Assembly: GCA_964602415.1 (NCBI GenBank)
Contig: CAZRQL010000053.1
Span: forward strand, 1 to 10,569
Reading direction: 5' to 3'
Length of the DNA stretch: 10,569 nt
Source of the DNA: CAZRQL01 sp964602415
GTDB lineage: Bacteria; Bacteroidota; Bacteroidia; Cytophagales; Flammeovirgaceae
Part shown: positions 7,117-10,569 of the stretch, in pieces
Position numbering within the stretch: position 1 is the first letter of the stretch
Layout: each line of letters begins with the position of its first letter
Translations under genes and position numbers: made by a program
Notes under the pieces: generated by a model
Databases searched by the model: none
What the model was told of the DNA's origin: nothing
Seen by the model: only the letters and a program-made list of their open reading frames with translations

Positions 7117-8349
7117 CTACCCAAAGAACAAATAACAAAAGCCGACCGCGGCAATCGCCCCCACCAAATCAGCAAACAACCCTGCACTGAGTGCATAGCG
7201 CGTTTTTCTAATCCCTACCGAGCCAAAATAAACCGCCAAAACATACAGAGTGGTGTCTGTGGAGCCTTGAAAAATACATGATAGCCTGCCCGCAAAAGAG
7301 TCTGCCCCATAGGTCTTCATGGTCTCTATCATCATGCCCCTTGCCGCGCTGCCACTCAAAGGGCGCATCAGAGCCGTAGGAAGTGCCTTGACAAATTCCG
7401 ACTCCAAACCTGCTGAATTGAGCAGCCAAACCAAGCCCCCTGTAAACAACTCCAATGCCCCTGAAGTCCTCAATACGCCAATGGCCACCAGCATACCCAC
7501 CAAAAACGGGATGATAGACACCGCCACCGAAAAACCCTCCTGCGCCCCCTCAATAAAGGAAGTATAAGCATTTACGCTCTTGCGAAGCGAAAGCAAAATA
7601 ACTCCTATTATAAACAAAAATATAATAAAATTACCCAATAGACCCGAAAAAACCTTCATTTTTTCGTCAGAAAGCGTCAGAGCAACATATACCATGGTGG
7701 AAATGAAAAGCCCTAACCCCAATATCAATCCCAAAATGTATTTGTTTAATAAATTGATGCCCTGATAAAAAGATACAAAAAGAAAACCTGCAATCGTAGA
7801 ACAGCATGTAGTAAGCATCAAAGGCAAAAAAACATCTGAGGGAGCGGCAGCTCCTTGCTGAGCGCGGTACATCATGATGGTAATGGGAATAATGGTCAGC
7901 CCCGAAGTATTGATGACCAAAAACATAATCTGCGCATTAGAAGCAACATATTTGCGGTTGTTGAGTTCCTGCATTTCCTTCATGGCTTTGAGCCCCAGAG
8001 GCGTGGCAGCATTGTCAAGCCCCAACATATTGGCCGAAATATTCATCAAAATAGGGGCCATGGCGGGATGACCTGCCGGTATTTCAGGAAAGATTTTTGT
8101 CAAAAACGGGCCGGCGCGCCGTGCAATGGCCTCTACCATCCCGCTGCGCTCGCCTATACGCATCAAACCCATCCACAGGCAGGTAATACCCGTCAGACCT
8201 ATCGAAATCTCAAAACCTAATTTAGACATCTCAAAAGTGGAGACCACCAACGACTCAAATATCCCATACTGTCCCAAAAACACAATCTTCCCCAGTGCCA
8301 CCACAAAAGCAATCAAAAAAAAGGAAATCCAGATATAATTAAGTGTCAT
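7117..8349 (-). CDS. Fused SpmA-SpmB membrane protein (nucleoside-recognition/Gate domains)
   Basis: An integral membrane protein of 410 residues joining the two spore-maturation proteins that are separate in Bacillus. The first half is SpmA-like: MNISANMLGLDNAATPLGLKAM (102-123) is its signature, with helices around 5-25, 48-65 and 141-160. The middle has helices at about 175-196, 204-226 and 238-256. The second half is SpmB-like: SIIPFLVGMLVAIGVLRTSGA (278-298), ALMRPLSGSAARGMM (326-340), FQGSTDTTLYVLAVYFG (360-376) and a final helix (387-409). Both carry the Gate/nucleoside-recognition fold (PF07670). The fused form occurs in non-sporulating Bacteroidota, so the name is historical; the transported or sensed substrate is unknown. 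It is the first gene of a likely three-gene minus-strand unit with the histidine kinase and acyl-CoA reductase. Confidence 0.92.
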   Translation of the reverse strand: MTLNYIWISFFLIAFVVALGKIVFLGQYGIFESLVVSTFEMSKLGFEISIGLTGITCLWMGLMRIGERSGMVEAIARRAGPFLTKIFPEIPAGHPAMAPILMNISANMLGLDNAATPLGLKAMKEMQELNNRKYVASNAQIMFLVINTSGLTIIPITIMMYRAQQGAAAPSDVFLPLMLTTCCSTIAGFLFVSFYQGINLLNKYILGLILGLGLFISTMVYVALTLSDEKMKVFSGLLGNFIIFLFIIGVILLSLRKSVNAYTSFIEGAQEGFSVAVSIIPFLVGMLVAIGVLRTSGALELFTGGLVWLLNSAGLESEFVKALPTALMRPLSGSAARGMMIETMKTYGADSFAGRLSCIFQGSTDTTLYVLAVYFGSVGIRKTRYALSAGLFADLVGAIAAVGFCYLFFG

Positions 8350-8473
8350 CCAAGTGTCATTGATTTTTTTTAAAGAAAGTTTTTTATGGACGCAAATTAG
8401 GCTAAATCCGTTCGTGCAACATCAGAACCAAATCCGATTCCAACATGATTTTAACGACCAAACATTCAAATCT

Positions 8474-8502
8474 TTTGTTTAGAGCCTCTTTTCTTATATT
8501 AG
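8474..8502 (+). promoter_or_regulatory. Probable Bacteroidota promoter for the transaldolase gene
   Basis: TTTG at 8474-8477 is followed after 17 bases by TATATTAG at 8495-8502, which matches the -7 consensus TAnnTTTG except for one base. Order and spacing fit the Bacteroidota sigma factor pattern, and the ATG follows 17 bases later. The region 8350-8518 is a divergent promoter region; no other gene is seen in it. Confidence 0.4.
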
Positions 8503-8518
8503 CACAAATTTTTGGAAA

Positions 8519-9172
8519 ATGAAGTTTTTTATTGATACGGCAAACCTCGCAGAAATAGCTGATGCTCAGTCTATTGGAGTGCTTGATGGAGTAACCACCA
8601 ACCCAAGCCTAATGGCCAAAGAAGGCATAGCCGGTACAGCCAACATCATGGCGCACTACAAAGCCATTTGTCAAATAGTGGAAGGCGATGTGAGCGCAGA
8701 AGTGCTATCGCTCGATTTTGAAACTATGGTACGCGAAGGCTCTGCTTATGCCGAAATAGACGAAAAAATCACCGTCAAATTGCCCATGACACTCGATGGA
8801 ATCAAAGCCATCAAATACTTTGCAGACCGAAACATCAAAACCAACTGCACACTGGTTTTTTCACCGGCACAAGCCATTTTGGCCGCCAAAGCGGGGGCTA
8901 CTTATGTTTCACCTTTTATTGGCAGATTGGATGACATTGCCTCATCGGGAATGGAGTTAATCGAAAAAATCGTAGCCATTTACCACACACAAGGCTATAT
9001 GACGGAGGTCTTGGCGGCTTCCATCAGACACCCTATGCACGTGGTGGACTGTGCGGCAGCGGGTGCCGATGTGGTTACTTGCCCTTTCAATGTGATTACT
9101 TCTTTGCTCAAACACCCTTTGACCGACAAAGGATTGGCTCAGTTTATGGCTGATGCAGAGAAAATGAAGTAA
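8519..9172 (+). CDS. tal: Transaldolase, small TalC/FSA-type
   Basis: A 217-residue single-domain TIM-barrel aldolase of the TalC/MipB/FSA family (about 215-220 residues is usual). It transfers dihydroxyacetone units in the non-oxidative pentose phosphate pathway through a lysine Schiff base. Visible elements are FFIDTANLAEI (3-13), GVTTNPSLMAKEG (24-36), the Schiff-base lysine K87 in ITVKLPMT, NCTLVFSPAQA (109-119) and YVSPFIGRLDD (129-139). Two positions separate transaldolases from fructose-6-phosphate aldolases. Glu61 (SAEV) stands where E. coli FsaA has Gln59, and Phe133 (SPFIGR) where FsaA has Tyr131; both are the transaldolase state. The start matches the family N-terminus. A small conserved-looking gene follows 73 bases downstream on the same strand. 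Confidence 0.95.
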   Translation: MKFFIDTANLAEIADAQSIGVLDGVTTNPSLMAKEGIAGTANIMAHYKAICQIVEGDVSAEVLSLDFETMVREGSAYAEIDEKITVKLPMTLDGIKAIKYFADRNIKTNCTLVFSPAQAILAAKAGATYVSPFIGRLDDIASSGMELIEKIVAIYHTQGYMTEVLAASIRHPMHVVDCAAAGADVVTCPFNVITSLLKHPLTDKGLAQFMADAEKMK

Positions 9173-9245
9173 AAAAGCAATACTTTTTAACTGATTGGCA
9201 TACAACATAGGGGTAAACCATACGTTTAATCATCTAAAATTACGT

Positions 9246-9455
9246 ATGTACATCGTAAAAATTCAGGGAAAAGGCATGATACCCGACCATGTCCAGATCA
9301 GAGATGAAAATTTTGTACTGATAGCCTACATGAGAGCCGACAAAGGACTTAAAAACTTAGACAGATACGGCTTAGGTCAATTCGAAGCGCAAATCAACGA
9401 GCAACTCAACACAATGCCTTACGGTAAAATCGAAAAAATTGGTCAAACAAACTAA
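9246..9455 (+). CDS. Small conserved-looking protein of unknown function
   Basis: A 69-residue protein starting MYIVKIQGKGMIPDHVQIRD, with 'FVLIAYMRAD' in the middle and 'MPYGKIEKIGQTN' at the end. It is mostly beta-strand by appearance, has no signal peptide, membrane segment or cysteine, and is probably cytosolic. I recall similar short proteins (MYIVKI-x-GKG...PYGKIEKI) in Bacteroidota genomes but know no function. The frame extends to a TTG at 9195, but those 17 extra residues look like untranslated leader. A weak promoter-like pair (TTG 9195-9197, 23 bases, TACGTTTA 9221-9228) lies just upstream. It may be read with the transaldolase gene or on its own. Confidence 0.72.
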   Translation: MYIVKIQGKGMIPDHVQIRDENFVLIAYMRADKGLKNLDRYGLGQFEAQINEQLNTMPYGKIEKIGQTN

Positions 9456-9479
9456 GGTTGTTTTTGTCTTGTTTGTTCT

Positions 9480-10361
9480 TTAGTCATTTTGGTTTTGCAA
9501 AAGTTCTATCTGTTCGATTGTCAAACCTGTGTATTTGATAATTTTTTCAACCGCTTCGCCCTCCGAGAGCATTTTCTTAGCAATCTCAACAGAATTTCTG
9601 TGCCTTTCATCTTTGCGCACCCGCTCTTCGGCTTCCATCTTTAGGGACAGTGCCTCGCTGGCTTTGTAGTGCAGGTAGTCCAAATAGCGGTTGTAGCCGT
9701 AGTGCTGCTCTTTGTCCAAGCGCATGATGTCCAGCACTTCTTTGGCCTCCGCCAAGCCCTTAGCCCTGAACTCATCGCGTACCTCGCTGTTTTTCAGAAA
9801 GTAAATCCACTCGTCAAGCGTATCCTTAGCCACGTCGTTGAATTGGTTCACTTTAATAATGTAATACTCAGGAAAAATATCAGATACCGTTTGCTTGGCA
9901 AAAGTCTCCTTCTGCTTGCCCGAAAGCTGCAAAATGTCCTTCTCGTGCATGCCCTCAAAGTTCGTTGAGCCTTTATACACGTAGTCCTTGCCCTGTCCCA
10001 AATCAAAATACACGATGTTCACAGAGATGACTTTCTTGATTTCCGAGTAGGACTGACCCAGCGATAAGTTCTCTGTCAGCACTTTGGAACTGCCGTATAT
10101 CATCCGATGGAAGTAGTCTATTTCGTAGGTGTTCTGAATTTCGACTATAATCAACTCATTTTTTGAGTTTTGCGTCAAAATATCTACCCTGTTGTATTTG
10201 TCTTCGTCGCTCTCTTGGTTGCCCTCGCTTTCCAATATCCGCTCTATCTTGATGTTGTCGAACAACAACTCAGACAAAAAACCCTCCAGCACCACAAAAT
10301 TGGCCTTGTTGCGGAGCAACTTCTTGACTGCCCAATCAAACCGTATCAGCCTCTTTGCCAT
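9480..10361 (-). CDS. Rpn family recombination-promoting nuclease / PD-(D/E)XK nuclease-family transposase-like protein
   Basis: The N-terminal two thirds match the Rpn/YhgA-like PD-(D/E)XK family (PF12784 type): MAKRLIRFDWAVKKLL, then FLSELLFDNIKIERIL (28-43), the catalytic core RVDIL with D60, and IIVEIQ with E74 and Q76. The E-x-Q in place of E-x-K is normal for this family. A helix YFHRMIYGSSKVL (83-95) follows. After a linker, the C-terminal third (about 210-293) is a charged helical region ending in a short motif, EKIIKYTGLTIEQIELL, common at the end of these proteins. Rpn proteins are DNA endonucleases that stimulate RecA-independent recombination; E. coli members act in phage defence. 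The 293-residue length and all core residues suggest an intact gene. It begins 2 bases after the stop of a second copy, and part of its C-terminal region is identical to that copy. Confidence 0.88.
   Translation of the reverse strand: MAKRLIRFDWAVKKLLRNKANFVVLEGFLSELLFDNIKIERILESEGNQESDEDKYNRVDILTQNSKNELIIVEIQNTYEIDYFHRMIYGSSKVLTENLSLGQSYSEIKKVISVNIVYFDLGQGKDYVYKGSTNFEGMHEKDILQLSGKQKETFAKQTVSDIFPEYYIIKVNQFNDVAKDTLDEWIYFLKNSEVRDEFRAKGLAEAKEVLDIMRLDKEQHYGYNRYLDYLHYKASEALSLKMEAEERVRKDERHRNSVEIAKKMLSEGEAVEKIIKYTGLTIEQIELLQNQND
9612..9700. repeat. Direct repeat copy 1 (89 bases, shared by the two Rpn genes)
   Basis: These 89 bases are identical, by direct comparison, to 10481-10569. They code for the YGYNRYLDYLHYKA to ERVRK part of the C-terminal region. 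A further 19-base identity (9569-9587 and 10450-10468) lies beyond, after spacers of 24 and 12 bases. Perfect identity, including third codon positions, points to recent duplication or gene conversion. Confidence 0.95.
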
Positions 10362-10363
10362 AA

Positions 10364-10569
10364 TTAAATTTCTTTACGTAGATATTCTATCTGCTCTATT
10401 GTTAAGCCTGTATCTTCTGAAATAATTGCTACTGATGTGCCTCGCTTAAGCATTTTCTTAGCAATCTCTATTTTCTCACTTTTGCGCACCCGCTCTTCGG
10501 CTTCCATCTTTAGGGACAGTGCCTCGCTGGCTTTGTAGTGCAGGTAGTCCAAATAGCGGTTGTAGCCGT
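10364..10569 (-). CDS. Second Rpn-family gene, C-terminal part only (5' end outside window)
   Basis: The minus-strand frame is open from the right edge to a TAA at 10364-10366. It encodes GYNRYLDYLHYKASEALSLK and a further charged helix, ending in ISEDTGLTIEQIEYLRKEI. This matches the C-terminus of the neighbouring 293-residue Rpn protein. The first 29 or so residues in the window are the same; after ERVRK it has SEKIEIAKKML where the neighbour has four more residues. Whether a full nuclease domain lies beyond the edge, or only a C-terminal fragment, cannot be seen. The stop is 2 bases from the ATG of the next gene, so the pair is probably one transcript. Confidence 0.8.
   Translation of the reverse strand, partial: GYNRYLDYLHYKASEALSLKMEAEERVRKSEKIEIAKKMLKRGTSVAIISEDTGLTIEQIEYLRKEI
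10481..10569. repeat. Direct repeat copy 2 (89 bases, to the window edge)
   Basis: Identical to 9612-9700 in the same orientation. The identity still holds at the last base of the window, so the true repeat may be longer. Confidence 0.95.

Noticed and set aside
9172..9188. AAAAAG/CTTTTT hairpin after the transaldolase stop
   Set aside because: The stem is six pairs, almost all A-T, and has no clear following U tract, so it is too weak to call a terminator.
9446..9477. AACAAAC...GTTTGTT inverted repeat between the small gene and the Rpn gene
   Set aside because: Seven weak pairs with an 18-base loop in AT-rich DNA may arise by chance; it could be a poor bidirectional terminator but support is thin.
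9612..10569. Direct repeats as insertion-sequence or CRISPR repeats
   Set aside because: Both copies are in-frame coding sequence of homologous genes, with no terminal inverted repeats, target duplications or regular spacers.

Overview
The window looks like chromosomal DNA from a member of the Bacteroidota, probably a gliding or surface-living Cytophagia/Saprospiria-type bacterium. The evidence is two cell-surface proteins with type IX secretion (T9SS) C-terminal signals (one gliding-motility-type CHU_C domain, one YPNP-type sorting domain), a fused SpmA-SpmB protein, a short LuxC-like acyl-CoA reductase, and upstream boxes of the Bacteroidota type (TAnnTTTG). No genus can be assigned. No tRNA, rRNA, CRISPR array or insertion sequence is visible.

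Layout. On the left (1-3711, minus strand) two genes for large secreted proteins are arranged head to tail with a 3-base gap; the downstream one runs off the left edge. The upstream one is broken in this sequence: its ATG and signal peptide (3711 leftwards) are separated from the 593-codon body by an uninterrupted run of 15 G (3681-3695), which puts the start one base out of frame. With 14 or 17 G the gene reads through as a 639-640 residue secreted protein. This is either a phase-variable contingency tract or a homopolymer sequencing error, and it is the most interesting feature here. A strong terminator-like hairpin lies inside the first codons of the downstream gene.

The middle (3712-8518) holds engB (ribosome-assembly GTPase, plus strand). 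It meets, tail to tail with a 4-base overlap, a three-gene minus-strand cluster: SpmA-SpmB membrane protein, soluble hybrid histidine kinase, and acyl-CoA reductase. The kinase stop and a reductase start overlap (TGATG), which suggests translational coupling.

The right part (8519-9455, plus strand) holds a small transaldolase of the TalC/FSA family, with residues that favour transaldolase over fructose-6-phosphate aldolase, followed by a 69-residue conserved-looking small protein. The window ends with two tandem minus-strand Rpn-family PD-(D/E)XK nuclease genes 2 bases apart. The second is cut by the right edge. They share an 89-base stretch of perfect identity reaching the edge, which points to recent duplication or gene conversion of the C-terminal module.

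The genes do not form one system. The noteworthy units are the possibly switchable secreted-protein pair, the kinase/reductase coupled pair, and the tandem Rpn genes, a family linked to recombination and phage defence.
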